A stretch of 64,000 bases of DNA from NCBI GenBank assembly GCA_051251725.1, contig JBPOFN010000012.1:49264-113263 (forward strand), written 5' to 3'. Shown piece by piece: positions 1-8,689 of the stretch (positions within the stretch are counted from its first letter, which is position 1; each line of letters begins with the position of its first letter). The notes under the pieces are model-generated. The model did not search any database, was not told where the DNA came from, and worked only from the letters and a program-made list of their open reading frames with translations. The stretch comes from JALZUE01 sp051251725. Its GTDB lineage: Bacteria; Pseudomonadota; Gammaproteobacteria; Enterobacterales; Alteromonadaceae. The position numbers were made by a program, and so were the translations under genes.

Positions 1-960
1 TCTAAAAATTCGTTGGCCTCGTAATTTATACGAACCAACTTGTAAAATTACCGACACGGTTTCCATCACAAAAACCCCGCCCATAATAAATAATACAATT
101 TCTTGTCTCACTAATACGGCAATCACCCCTAAAGCAGCGCCTAACGCTAATGAGCCAACATCGCCCATAAACACTTGTGCTGGGTAGGTGTTAAACCATA
201 AAAACCCTAAACCGGCGCCAACAATAGCAGTACAAACCACCACTAACTCACTGACCATAGGAATATGCGGTAAATGTAGATAATCTGAAAAATTAACGTT
301 ACCGGTAACATAAGCAAATAAAGCAAAAGCGCCGGCGACCATAATGGTTGGCACTATCGCTAAACCATCTAAACCGTCAGTTAAGTTCACTGAGTTACTG
401 GTACCAACAATCACGAAATAGGTTAATAAAATATATAAGACACCGAGCTGCGGCATGACGTCTTTCATAAACGGGATTAATAGTGCCGTTTCCGTTGGCG
501 CTTGCGCGGTATAATACAAAAAGAAGGCAGTACAAAAGCCCGCAACCGTTTGCCAAAAATATTTCCAACGAGCAATTAGGCCATTTGAGTCTTTGCGAAT
601 AACTTTGCGATAATCATCAACAAAGCCAATAACACCAAAGCTAATCACCACAAACAGCACAACTAAAACGTAACGATTAGTTAAGTCAGCCCATAACAAT
701 ACACTGGCAATAATGGCCGCTAAAATTAACAAGCCGCCCATCGTTGGCGTGCCTGATTTTGATAAATGACTTTGCGGGCCGTCATCGCGGATAGTTTGGC
801 CGATTTGCATACGCTGTAATGCCGCGATTAATTTCGGCCCAAAATATAACGAAATCACTAACGCAGTTAAGGTTGAAATAATCGCTCTAAACGTTAGATA
901 CGAAAAGACATTAAAAAAGCTGTAATACTGCGTTAAATATTCACTTAACCAAAGTAACAT
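1..960 (-). CDS. mraY: Phospho-N-acetylmuramoyl-pentapeptide-transferase (partial)
   Basis: MraY transfers phospho-MurNAc-pentapeptide from UDP to undecaprenyl phosphate, making lipid I at the inner membrane. The 320 codons visible here run off the left edge of the window, so roughly the last 40 residues of the usual ~360 are missing. The protein is highly hydrophobic. It carries the family signatures SGTPTMGGLLIL, a GFVDDYRK stretch with paired aspartates, NLTDGLDGLA and FMGDVGSLALG. Its ATG shares one base with the murF stop codon (TAATG), so translation is probably coupled. It is the last visible gene of the mraZ-to-mraY dcw operon. Confidence 0.96.
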   Translation of the reverse strand, partial: MLLWLSEYLTQYYSFFNVFSYLTFRAIISTLTALVISLYFGPKLIAALQRMQIGQTIRDDGPQSHLSKSGTPTMGGLLILAAIIASVLLWADLTNRYVLVVLFVVISFGVIGFVDDYRKVIRKDSNGLIARWKYFWQTVAGFCTAFFLYYTAQAPTETALLIPFMKDVMPQLGVLYILLTYFVIVGTSNSVNLTDGLDGLAIVPTIMVAGAFALFAYVTGNVNFSDYLHLPHIPMVSELVVVCTAIVGAGLGFLWFNTYPAQVFMGDVGSLALGAALGVIAVLVRQEIVLFIMGGVFVMETVSVILQVGSYKLRGQRIFR

Positions 961-2345
961 TAGACAAGTTCCTGTTGAGTTAGGCTTGCTCGCCACGTTA
1001 AAATATCTTGCACTACTAATTCCATTTTTGAACTTCTTGAGCCTTTCACTAAAACAGAAATTTGTTTTGCTTCATCAGCTAAAATTGTTGTTAAGTTTTC
1101 GACTAACTTAGTTTTATCACTAAAGTGTTGATTGTTTTGAGCAAATGCATCAGAAGTCGCTTGGCTAAGTACACCTAATGTTAATAAATCATCGATGCCT
1201 AAAGCTTTGGCAAATTCACCCACTTCTTGGTGATAACTTCTCGCTTCTGCGCCTAATTCCGCCATATCGCCCAACACTAAAACACGTCGACCAGGGAAGC
1301 TGGCTAATAATTCAATCGCTGCTTTAATTGATTCAACATTGGCATTATAAGTGTCGTCAATGACTTTAAATTTATCATCAACATGGTGCAGGTTCATGCG
1401 CCCTTGCACAGGTTTCATTTGCGCTAAACCTAAGCGAATATCATCAAGTGATGCGCCAAACTCTAATGCAATAGCTGCTGCCGCAACCGCATTACAAACA
1501 TTATGTTTACCCGGTACGGTGAGCTCAATAAAGGTATTACCATGATAAGTGTTCAATTTAAAACTGGCACAGCCATCTTCATTCAACACCACATCAGAGC
1601 TATAACAGTCTGAAGTATTTAAACAGGAAAACTGACGCACGTTTTTATCCACTAAGCGCCACTGCCATTTATTGGCGTATTTACAATCTTTGTTGTAAAG
1701 CGCAATGCCGTTTTCACTCAGCCCTTCAAAAATTTCACCTTTTGCCCGAGCAACTCCACATAAATCACCAAAACCTTCTAAATGCGCGGCGGCAATATTA
1801 TTGATCACGGCAACGTCAGGTTTGACTAGGTTACTGGTATAAGAAATTTCGCCAATATGATTAGCGCCCATTTCTATCACTGCATAATCATGCTCAGGTG
1901 TTAATCTTAATAAGGTTAATGGTACGCCAATATCATTATTGAAATTGCCTTTAGTGGCTAAAACATTGCCTAAGCGCGATAGAATTGCTGCGGTCATTTC
2001 TTTAACTGTTGTTTTTCCGCTACTACCCGTAATACCCACAGTTTTTGGCGCTACTTGCGCTTTGACATAAGCGCCGATTTGTCCCAGCGCCTTTAACGAA
2101 TCTTTAACCACGACTTGTGCAATCGAAACAACTTGTTGTTGTTCGACGATCAAAGCTTTACACAATGCCTTTTCAGCCTGTTGGCTAAATTTATGGCCAT
2201 CAAACGTATCGCCTTTTAAAGCAAGAAAAACATCATCTTTTGCCAGCGTACGACTATCTGTACTGATATTCGTTATCGTGGCATCAACACCGATTAATTT
2301 GCCTTGGGTAATGTTGGCAATATCAGATAATAAGAGTGGGATCAT
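960..2345 (-). CDS. murF: UDP-N-acetylmuramoyl-tripeptide--D-alanyl-D-alanine ligase
   Basis: MurF adds D-Ala-D-Ala to UDP-MurNAc-tripeptide in the cytoplasm, using ATP. The 461 residues match the usual length of the family. The ATP-binding loop GITGSSGKT is at about residues 104-112. The central Mur-ligase motif EMGANHIGEI and the C-terminal motif VLGDMAELG follow in order. Its ATG overlaps the murE stop by 4 bp (ATGA), and its stop overlaps the mraY start. The tight overlaps on both sides support one co-transcribed and coupled dcw unit. Confidence 0.97.
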   Translation of the reverse strand: MIPLLLSDIANITQGKLIGVDATITNISTDSRTLAKDDVFLALKGDTFDGHKFSQQAEKALCKALIVEQQQVVSIAQVVVKDSLKALGQIGAYVKAQVAPKTVGITGSSGKTTVKEMTAAILSRLGNVLATKGNFNNDIGVPLTLLRLTPEHDYAVIEMGANHIGEISYTSNLVKPDVAVINNIAAAHLEGFGDLCGVARAKGEIFEGLSENGIALYNKDCKYANKWQWRLVDKNVRQFSCLNTSDCYSSDVVLNEDGCASFKLNTYHGNTFIELTVPGKHNVCNAVAAAAIALEFGASLDDIRLGLAQMKPVQGRMNLHHVDDKFKVIDDTYNANVESIKAAIELLASFPGRRVLVLGDMAELGAEARSYHQEVGEFAKALGIDDLLTLGVLSQATSDAFAQNNQHFSDKTKLVENLTTILADEAKQISVLVKGSRSSKMELVVQDILTWRASLTQQELV

Positions 2346-3871
2346 AATACTGCCTTTTGATAATGCGCTTTAACTAAAGCGCGTTCGTTATATGGAATTT
2401 TATCAGCGCCTATAATGATATATTCTTCATGGCCTTTACCGGCAAATAAAATAGCATCGTTAGGTTTTGCATGTGCTAATGCCGAACATGCAGCTTGTTG
2501 GCGATTTAAAATAATAGTGATACGTTCTAATTGCTGACAGCCCGATAAAATATCACTGGCGATCATTTCAGCCGGCTCAGTTCTTGGATTGTCATTTGTC
2601 ACTATTACATGTTCAGCCAATTGCTCAGCAATTGCGCCCATTTCTGCACGTTTACCTTTATCTCGATCGCCACCACAGCCAAACACCACCCAAAGTTCCC
2701 CTTGGCAATGTTGCTTAACCGCTAATAAAGCATTTTTTAAACCATCTGGCGTATGTGCATAATCAACAACAGAAAGGACTTTCCCTGTTCCGGTAAATGC
2801 TTCCATTCTGCCGATGGCTGGCGTTAAAGATTTTATCGCTTGTTGAATATCAGCAAGCGGCACCGATAACGATAGTAATATCGCCATTGCGGCTAATAAG
2901 TTTTCTACGTTAAAGTCACCTAATAACGGACTTTCAATCAACGCTTTGCCCTGTGCGGTCACAACTTCAAAAGTAATACCAACACCATGATGAGTTAAGT
3001 TTTGTGCAAAGACATAAGCGCTATGGCGGTTATAAAGCTCAAGCGTTTTTGGTGCTTTACCATAAATAACAACAGCATTTCTTTTTTCAGCGGTTAATGC
3101 CGCCAACCACTGCTGGGCATATTCGTCATCGCCATTAACAATTATCTGCTGCGGTTTTTCGCTGTTAAATAAACTGAATTTAGCCGCGGCATAATTTTCC
3201 ATCGTTTGGTGATAATCAAGATGATCACGCGATAGATTATTAAACAAAGCAATATCAAATAATTCCGGCAATACCCGTTTTTGCACTAATGCATGTGATG
3301 AGACTTCCATTGTCACAACAGCAATTTTTTTCGCTTTAAAGCCATTTAATAAGCTCATCACTTCGGTTGCTGCTGGCGTGGTGTTTGCTAATGGCAATAA
3401 ATTTGCTAGCTGGCCTGCACCTAAAGTGCCTATCACCGCTGCTTTTTGCTGGCAAGTTTCTAATAACTTGGCCACCATTAACGCGATACTGGTTTTGCCG
3501 TTCGTACCGGTAATGCCTACCACTGTTAAGCTTTTTTGTGGCAACTGGTAATATTGTTCAGCTAAGGTAAATAAATTTTTATCCAGTTCATAAAACTGGA
3601 CAATAACAATACCTTTTTTCAGCAAAAGCTTACCGTGCTGCTGAATATGCTGACACTGTGCGATAACCAGGGCGGCACCTTGCTCTATCGCTTTATCGAT
3701 ATATTGACGACCATCAAGGGCATCACCAATCACGGCGCAAAAAATATCACCGGATTTAATTTTGCGGCTGTCGTTGGTCATTTCACCACAAGCAACGGCT
3801 TCAATAGCAATATCAAAAGCCGCTAACGCTTGCGCGATAGAAAAATTATTTTTTGGAGCTGATTTAAACAT
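2342..3871 (-). CDS. murE: UDP-N-acetylmuramoyl-L-alanyl-D-glutamate--2,6-diaminopimelate ligase
   Basis: MurE adds the third peptide residue to UDP-MurNAc-L-Ala-D-Glu. The ATP loop GITGTNGKT sits near residue 119. The motif DNPR at about 427-430 is the meso-diaminopimelate specificity motif, so the product should be the gram-negative DAP form. I place the start at the second ATG (3871). The ribosome-binding AGGAG directly abuts the first possible ATG at 3877 but lies 6 bases before this one, giving 509 residues. The gene overlaps ftsI by 8 bp upstream and murF by 4 bp downstream. Confidence 0.96.
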   Translation of the reverse strand: MFKSAPKNNFSIAQALAAFDIAIEAVACGEMTNDSRKIKSGDIFCAVIGDALDGRQYIDKAIEQGAALVIAQCQHIQQHGKLLLKKGIVIVQFYELDKNLFTLAEQYYQLPQKSLTVVGITGTNGKTSIALMVAKLLETCQQKAAVIGTLGAGQLANLLPLANTTPAATEVMSLLNGFKAKKIAVVTMEVSSHALVQKRVLPELFDIALFNNLSRDHLDYHQTMENYAAAKFSLFNSEKPQQIIVNGDDEYAQQWLAALTAEKRNAVVIYGKAPKTLELYNRHSAYVFAQNLTHHGVGITFEVVTAQGKALIESPLLGDFNVENLLAAMAILLSLSVPLADIQQAIKSLTPAIGRMEAFTGTGKVLSVVDYAHTPDGLKNALLAVKQHCQGELWVVFGCGGDRDKGKRAEMGAIAEQLAEHVIVTNDNPRTEPAEMIASDILSGCQQLERITIILNRQQAACSALAHAKPNDAILFAGKGHEEYIIIGADKIPYNERALVKAHYQKAVL

Positions 3872-5624
3872 TATCATCTCCTTTAGTTTCGCGTTTCACT
3901 GTCGTGGTATGGGTCAAATCATCGGGGGCAATATTTAAAATATGTAAAGCACCTCTCATCACTTTTGAAAATACCGGCGCGGCGACATCACCGCCATGAT
4001 AAAAATCACCACCGGGTTCGTTAATCACCACAACAACGGCAATTTCAGGCTTACTGATCGGCGCAATACCAGCAAATAAACCAACATAATCATTACCATA
4101 ACCACCGCGCACGGCTTTACGCGAGGTCCCGGTTTTACCGCCAACACGATAGCCAGAAACCCGAGCTTTTGGCGCGCCATTACCGCGTTTATCACCAACA
4201 ACTACGCCTTCTAATAAAGAAACAATATAATTTGTTTCTGATGCACTAAAGACTCTTTCACCTTCTGGTGCTTGCGCCGTTTTCAATATGGTTAATGGCA
4301 GCCGAACGCCGCCATTAGCGAACGTAGAATACAAACGCGCCAACTGCAGCGGAGTGACATTTAGGCCATAACCAAAAGATAACGTTGCTAATTCAAATTG
4401 TGACCAGCGGTTTCTGTCGTGCATAATGCCGCTGCTTTCCCCCATTAAATTGGTACCGGTTTCTGCGCCAAAACCCGCTTCAAAAAACTTGTCTAATAAA
4501 AACTCTTTGGGTACCGACAAAGCTAACTTTGTGGTACCCATATTTGAAGACTTGACTAAAATATCTTGCAGGCTTAATTCGCCGCGATTACGCGGGTCAC
4601 TGACCCGCCGACCACCGAGCCGCATCCAGCCCGGATGTGTATTAATAATCGTGTCATGTTTGGCGCTGCCAAATTCTAATGCCGCTAACATTGCCAAAGG
4701 CTTCATCGTTGAGCCCGGTTCATAAGCATCGGTAATCGCTCTATTTCTCAAACGATGAAGTGCGGTATTCGATAAATTATTCGGGTTATAAGACGGACTA
4801 TTCACCATGGCTAATATTTCACCGGTATGAACATTGGTCACAACCACTGAACCTGATGTCGCTTTAAATGCGTCAACCGCGCCCTTTAATTCTTTATAAG
4901 CGAGCGCCTGAATGCGCTGATCAATTGAAAGTTCGATGGTTCCAGGTAAGGTTGCTTTTTCTTCTGACAGAATTTCAACTTTTCTGCCTTTCGCATCTTT
5001 AATAAATTTCTTCGCGCCGGCCGTTCCTGTTAAAACGTCATCATAAACACTTTCAATGCCTTCAATGCCTTTATCATCGACATTGGTAAAACCAACCACA
5101 TGGGCGCTAATTTCGCCGGCTGGATAAAAACGCTTTGATTCTTTACGTAAATGAATACCCGGAATTTTTAGGCCTTTAATATAATTTGCCATCGCTGGCG
5201 AAACTTGGCGTTCCACATAAACAAAGCGTTTTGACGGGTTTTTAACAATACGGTTGGTCAGGGTGTTAACGTCTTGTGATAAAACATCGGCCATCGCCTG
5301 CCAATGTTCAACCATTGCCAAGCCATTATTTTCCATCACTATTTTAGGATCAGCCCAAACGGTTTCAACCGGTACACTGACCGCTAAGTCACGACCATTA
5401 CGGTCAACAATAGCGCCGCGCTGAGTTAAGCTGGTGGTATTTCGAATAACGCGGTTATCTGCTTGTCTTTGCAGCATATCCGGTTCAATGACTTGAATAT
5501 AAGCACTACGAGCAATCAAAGCGCAGTAAACAAGCAATATTAAGCCGACCACAACGTAAAAACGCCAGGCAACCGATATTTGCTTTTGCTGTTTTACTTG
5601 CTTTTTCGCAACTTTTGTCGTCAT
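3864..5624 (-). CDS. ftsI: Penicillin-binding protein 3, septal peptidoglycan transpeptidase
   Basis: FtsI crosslinks septal peptidoglycan as part of the divisome. The short cytoplasmic tail (about 1-20) is followed by one membrane anchor (about 21-42), a PBP dimerisation domain and a transpeptidase domain. The penicillin-binding motifs are all present: STMK with nucleophile Ser305, SSN at 359-361, and KTGTS from Lys497. At 586 residues it has the usual length. The ATG overlaps the ftsL stop by 4 bp. Position between ftsL and murE is the standard dcw order. Confidence 0.97.
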   Translation of the reverse strand: MTTKVAKKQVKQQKQISVAWRFYVVVGLILLVYCALIARSAYIQVIEPDMLQRQADNRVIRNTTSLTQRGAIVDRNGRDLAVSVPVETVWADPKIVMENNGLAMVEHWQAMADVLSQDVNTLTNRIVKNPSKRFVYVERQVSPAMANYIKGLKIPGIHLRKESKRFYPAGEISAHVVGFTNVDDKGIEGIESVYDDVLTGTAGAKKFIKDAKGRKVEILSEEKATLPGTIELSIDQRIQALAYKELKGAVDAFKATSGSVVVTNVHTGEILAMVNSPSYNPNNLSNTALHRLRNRAITDAYEPGSTMKPLAMLAALEFGSAKHDTIINTHPGWMRLGGRRVSDPRNRGELSLQDILVKSSNMGTTKLALSVPKEFLLDKFFEAGFGAETGTNLMGESSGIMHDRNRWSQFELATLSFGYGLNVTPLQLARLYSTFANGGVRLPLTILKTAQAPEGERVFSASETNYIVSLLEGVVVGDKRGNGAPKARVSGYRVGGKTGTSRKAVRGGYGNDYVGLFAGIAPISKPEIAVVVVINEPGGDFYHGGDVAAPVFSKVMRGALHILNIAPDDLTHTTTVKRETKGDDNV

Positions 5625-5935
5625 TCTAGTCTTATTATTATTTCCGAATCAGCACTTGGCCGTTTCATATTAAGTTGTTTTGCTGCTTTACTTTCAATAA
5701 CGCTATGCTCAGATAAACTATTTTGCTCAAGCAATAAATTACGCCACTCAATATCTAACTCATCTCGTTGAGTTAATAACACTTCTAATTCACTCGTGGT
5801 TTGCCTGTTCATATGAGTGAAATAAATCACTGAAAAAGCCGATACCACCATCAAAAAAAGTAAAATATAACTCACTAAATGACGCTTGATATCTTGTAAA
5901 ATATCGAACGCTAATATCACCTTGGTCGATGACAC
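5621..5935 (-). CDS. ftsL: Cell division protein FtsL
   Basis: FtsL is a small bitopic divisome protein that works with FtsB and FtsQ to activate FtsWI. The 104 residues show a short cytoplasmic N-terminus, one membrane segment (about 20-40, YILLFLMVVSAFSVIYFTH) and a periplasmic heptad-like region (LLTQRDELDIEWRNLLLEQ). The sequence is too divergent for a catalytic-type signature. The call rests on size, topology and position between rsmH (2 bp gap) and ftsI (4 bp overlap). Confidence 0.92.
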   Translation of the reverse strand: MSSTKVILAFDILQDIKRHLVSYILLFLMVVSAFSVIYFTHMNRQTTSELEVLLTQRDELDIEWRNLLLEQNSLSEHSVIESKAAKQLNMKRPSADSEIIIRLE

Positions 5936-5937
5936 GC

Positions 5938-6879
5938 TTAATCAGCCAATCGCTCTGCAATGCGCAATACCGAACTTCTCGAACGCACATTACTGTCAAC
6001 CTCTGCTCTGCTAGGTTTAGCCTTACGGCCAACTAACTGCAGCTTTTTACCTTTTTGTAATTCAGCTTCGCTTATCGGCATCCCTCTTGGCACTTGTCTT
6101 CCTTGAGATTGCTTTTTCATAAACTGTTTTACTAGGCGATCTTCTAATGAATGAAAACTGATCACTACTAATCGCCCTGTTGCCGCTAACACCTTAAGTG
6201 AGGCAGCTAAAACATTTTCAATTTGCTCTAATTCACTATTGATATAAATACGTATCGCTTGAAAACTACGAGTCGCTGGATGCTTTTTAATTTCCCGCTG
6301 CGGCGCCGCTGTTTTAATAATTTTTGCTAATTGGCCAGTACGCGTGATCTCTTCTTCTTCGCGAGCATCAACAATCGCATTCGCAATGCGCCACGCATGT
6401 TTTTCTTCACCAAAGGTTCTTAACACCCAAGTAATATCTTCAACATCCGCTTTGGCAATCCACTGTGCCGCCGTTTGACCACGAGTGGTATCCATACGCA
6501 TATCGAGTGGACCGTCTTTCATAAAACTGAAACCACGTTCGGCGTCATCTAATTGCGGTGAAGAAACCCCTAAATCTAATAACACACCATCAACTTTACC
6601 GGTCACGCCTTGTTGCTCGGCAATGTCAGCAAGCTCAGAAAAACCTTGGTGAACGATATTAAAACGCGTATCGTTACTGTATTTTTCAGCGGCTTTAATG
6701 GCGCTTGGATCACGGTCAATCGCGATCAGACGACCTTGCTCACCCAACTTAGATAAAATTAAGCCTGAATGACCACCTCGACCAAACGTACAATCGATAT
6801 AAGTACCATCTTCTTTGATCGCTAAACCGTCGATTGCTTCATCAAGCAATACGGAAATGTGTGAAAATTCTGTTGTCAT
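5938..6879 (-). CDS. rsmH: 16S rRNA (cytosine(1402)-N(4))-methyltransferase
   Basis: RsmH (formerly MraW) methylates N4 of C1402 in 16S rRNA in the ribosomal P site, using S-adenosylmethionine. The SAM-binding signature DCTFGRGGHSG is at about residues 29-39, and the family motif VLLDLGVSSPQLD follows. The conserved VISFHSLEDRLVK lies in the C-terminal half. The 313-residue length is typical. It starts 8 bp after mraZ stops, placing it second in the dcw operon. Confidence 0.97.
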   Translation of the reverse strand: MTTEFSHISVLLDEAIDGLAIKEDGTYIDCTFGRGGHSGLILSKLGEQGRLIAIDRDPSAIKAAEKYSNDTRFNIVHQGFSELADIAEQQGVTGKVDGVLLDLGVSSPQLDDAERGFSFMKDGPLDMRMDTTRGQTAAQWIAKADVEDITWVLRTFGEEKHAWRIANAIVDAREEEEITRTGQLAKIIKTAAPQREIKKHPATRSFQAIRIYINSELEQIENVLAASLKVLAATGRLVVISFHSLEDRLVKQFMKKQSQGRQVPRGMPISEAELQKGKKLQLVGRKAKPSRAEVDSNVRSRSSVLRIAERLAD

Positions 6880-6887
6880 AATTATCG

Positions 6888-7346
6888 TTACAGTGATAAG
6901 TCAAGTAATCGGTCAGTTAACTCAAGTTCACCTGACTGAATTTGGCTGATGCCTTGTTCCATTTGCGCTTGCCATAATGACTCGCTCCAAATTTCGAATT
7001 TTTTCAACTGACCAACCAACATCACGTTTTTCTCTAACAATGCATGTTGACGCAGCGGGCCATTTATTAATAAACGGCCATTTTTATCCATGTCGCAATC
7101 AGACGCATTACCTAACAATATCTGTTGAAACATTCTTTCTTGTGGATTAGTACTAGATAAACCACATAATTTCAGTTCAATTTCTTCCCATTCTGGTAAT
7201 GGGTAAAGTAATAAACACTTGTGTTGAATATCGACTGTGCAAACCATTTTTCCTTGGCAATCAGCAAAAAGCTCCTCGCGATACCTTGTTGGTACCGTGA
7301 TTCGGTTTTTTGTGTCGAGCGTAATAGCGCTGGTGCCTCTGAACAT
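6888..7346 (-). CDS. mraZ: Transcriptional regulator MraZ
   Basis: MraZ is a ring-forming DNA-binding protein that represses its own dcw operon in Escherichia coli. The 152 residues contain the two AbrB-like halves, the first opening MFRGTSAITLDTKNRITVPT and the second around DCDMDKNGRLLI. It is the first gene of the operon. A three-copy GTGG box lies 31 bases before its start, between the promoter and the coding region. No strong ribosome-binding site is visible before the ATG. Confidence 0.96.
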   Translation of the reverse strand: MFRGTSAITLDTKNRITVPTRYREELFADCQGKMVCTVDIQHKCLLLYPLPEWEEIELKLCGLSSTNPQERMFQQILLGNASDCDMDKNGRLLINGPLRQHALLEKNVMLVGQLKKFEIWSESLWQAQMEQGISQIQSGELELTDRLLDLSL

Positions 7347-7376
7347 ATTGTTTTTTTAGCCGTAGATCTACTTAGA

Positions 7377-7401
7377 TCCACTATTCCCCACTTTTTTCCA
7401 C
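7377..7401 (-). promoter_or_regulatory. MraZ operator (three GTGG direct repeats)
   Basis: Read on the minus strand, GTGG occurs three times with an exact 10-bp period (complement positions 7398-7401, 7388-7391, 7378-7381). The units are GTGGA, GTGGG and GTGGA, each followed by 5 spacer bases. This matches the reported E. coli MraZ target of TGGGN-type direct repeats with 5-bp spacers. It sits just after the predicted transcription start of mraZ, which fits autorepression. Binding by this MraZ is inference. Confidence 0.75.
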
Positions 7402-7409
7402 ATTGATAC

Positions 7410-7439
7410 AGTTTAGTGAGTTTTACAAACTTCTGTCAA
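7410..7439 (-). promoter_or_regulatory. dcw operon promoter (sigma70 type)
   Basis: On the minus strand there is a perfect -35 TTGACA (7434-7439), an 18-bp spacer and a -10 TAAACT (7410-7415). Transcription would start near 7403, directly before the GTGG operator repeats and about 57 bases before the mraZ ATG. No other equally good promoter is seen in the 302-bp gap between mraZ and the upstream transporter gene. Confidence 0.6.
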
Positions 7440-7648
7440 GCAAAGATTGTTGATTTTATCATTCGTGATCACCAAGAAAAATAAGGGGATCGAGGAAGTT
7501 GATGAATTTGTGGGAGTTTGTGGATCTCGAGCCCAAAAATTAATAATTAATTAATAAATTTTGCTATTTTGGGTTATCTAATGATTAATTAATGGGGATA
7601 TTGGTGCAGAAAAACATCGATGTTGCTAACAAGCCCTGTTTATCAAGC

Positions 7649-8689
7649 TTACCGTTCAAATAAGATACAGGTATGTGATTTAATGGTGAGCGAAACTTGT
7701 TCTCCAATCGCAAAAAGTACTTGGCTATAGAAGCTTAATTGTTGAAAACTTAACACTGAGTCTTTCACTAAACTTGAAACAATATAATGATAACCGTGCT
7801 CAGTGATATTAATGTGGTTAATCTCACAATTTATTTCGCCCGTTTTCGAAAGTTCAAGGTTTTGTGGTTTTATTAATAAAGTCGCTTTAGCAAAGTTATA
7901 AGGCTGGCTTGGTAAGTCTCCTAACAAGGAAATTAACCGGCCATGATCACAGGTTACCGGGATCCAACTGCCAAGCTGGAGAAAATCAGCAACTTGCCAA
8001 CTATTCGGTAACTGACAAACTTGTGAAGGTGTGCCCAGCTGTAAAATTTTACCTTGGTTTAAAACTGCGACTTTATCGGCAAAGGTAAATACTTCATCTT
8101 TATTATGCGTAACAAAAATAGCGGTCATGGCTAATTGTTTTAAAAGAATACGTAATTCCAACATTAATTCATTGCGTAGTCGCGCATCAATATTCGAAAA
8201 CGGCTCATCAAGTAATAATAATTTAGTTTGCGGCGCTAACGCACGAGCAATAGCAACCCGTTGCTGTTGACCACCGGAAAGCTGATGGGGGTAGCGCGGG
8301 GCAAAAGCATCTATTTTTAACAGCGTTAACAAATGCTCAACCCGTTCTTGTTGTTCTACTTTGGCTAACTTTTGAATACCAAAGGCAATATTTTCAGCCA
8401 CAGTTAAATGCGGAAACAAAGCATAATCTTGAAAAATAACGCCAATGTGTCGATGTTCAGGCTCAATAAAGTGCTGTTTATTAATAGTTGGCAGATCATA
8501 AACCTGGATATCACCAAATGCCGGTTTAATAAAACCAGCAATGGTATTTAACAAGGTCGTTTTACCACAGCCACTGGGGCCAACTAATCCTAAAATTTCA
8601 CCTTCAGCCAGCGAAAAGCTAATATCCGATAAGATATTTTTATCGTCTAAACAAACAGCTATATTATTTAACGAGATAATTGAATTCAC
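7649..8689 (-). CDS. fbpC: Ferric iron ABC transporter, ATP-binding protein
   Basis: This is the ATPase of a binding-protein-dependent Fe(III) importer. Walker A GPSGCGKT is at 37-44, the Q-loop at Gln87, the signature LSGGQ at 137-141, Walker B LLLLDE at 157-162, and the switch His in FVTHNKDE. A C-terminal TOBE-like regulatory region follows, giving 346 residues. It begins with GTG overlapping the permease stop as GTGA, so the two are translationally coupled. Substrate is inferred from the adjacent FbpA-like binding protein and the Fur-like site upstream of the operon. Confidence 0.88.
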   Translation of the reverse strand: MNSIISLNNIAVCLDDKNILSDISFSLAEGEILGLVGPSGCGKTTLLNTIAGFIKPAFGDIQVYDLPTINKQHFIEPEHRHIGVIFQDYALFPHLTVAENIAFGIQKLAKVEQQERVEHLLTLLKIDAFAPRYPHQLSGGQQQRVAIARALAPQTKLLLLDEPFSNIDARLRNELMLELRILLKQLAMTAIFVTHNKDEVFTFADKVAVLNQGKILQLGTPSQVCQLPNSWQVADFLQLGSWIPVTCDHGRLISLLGDLPSQPYNFAKATLLIKPQNLELSKTGEINCEINHINITEHGYHYIVSSLVKDSVLSFQQLSFYSQVLFAIGEQVSLTIKSHTCILFER

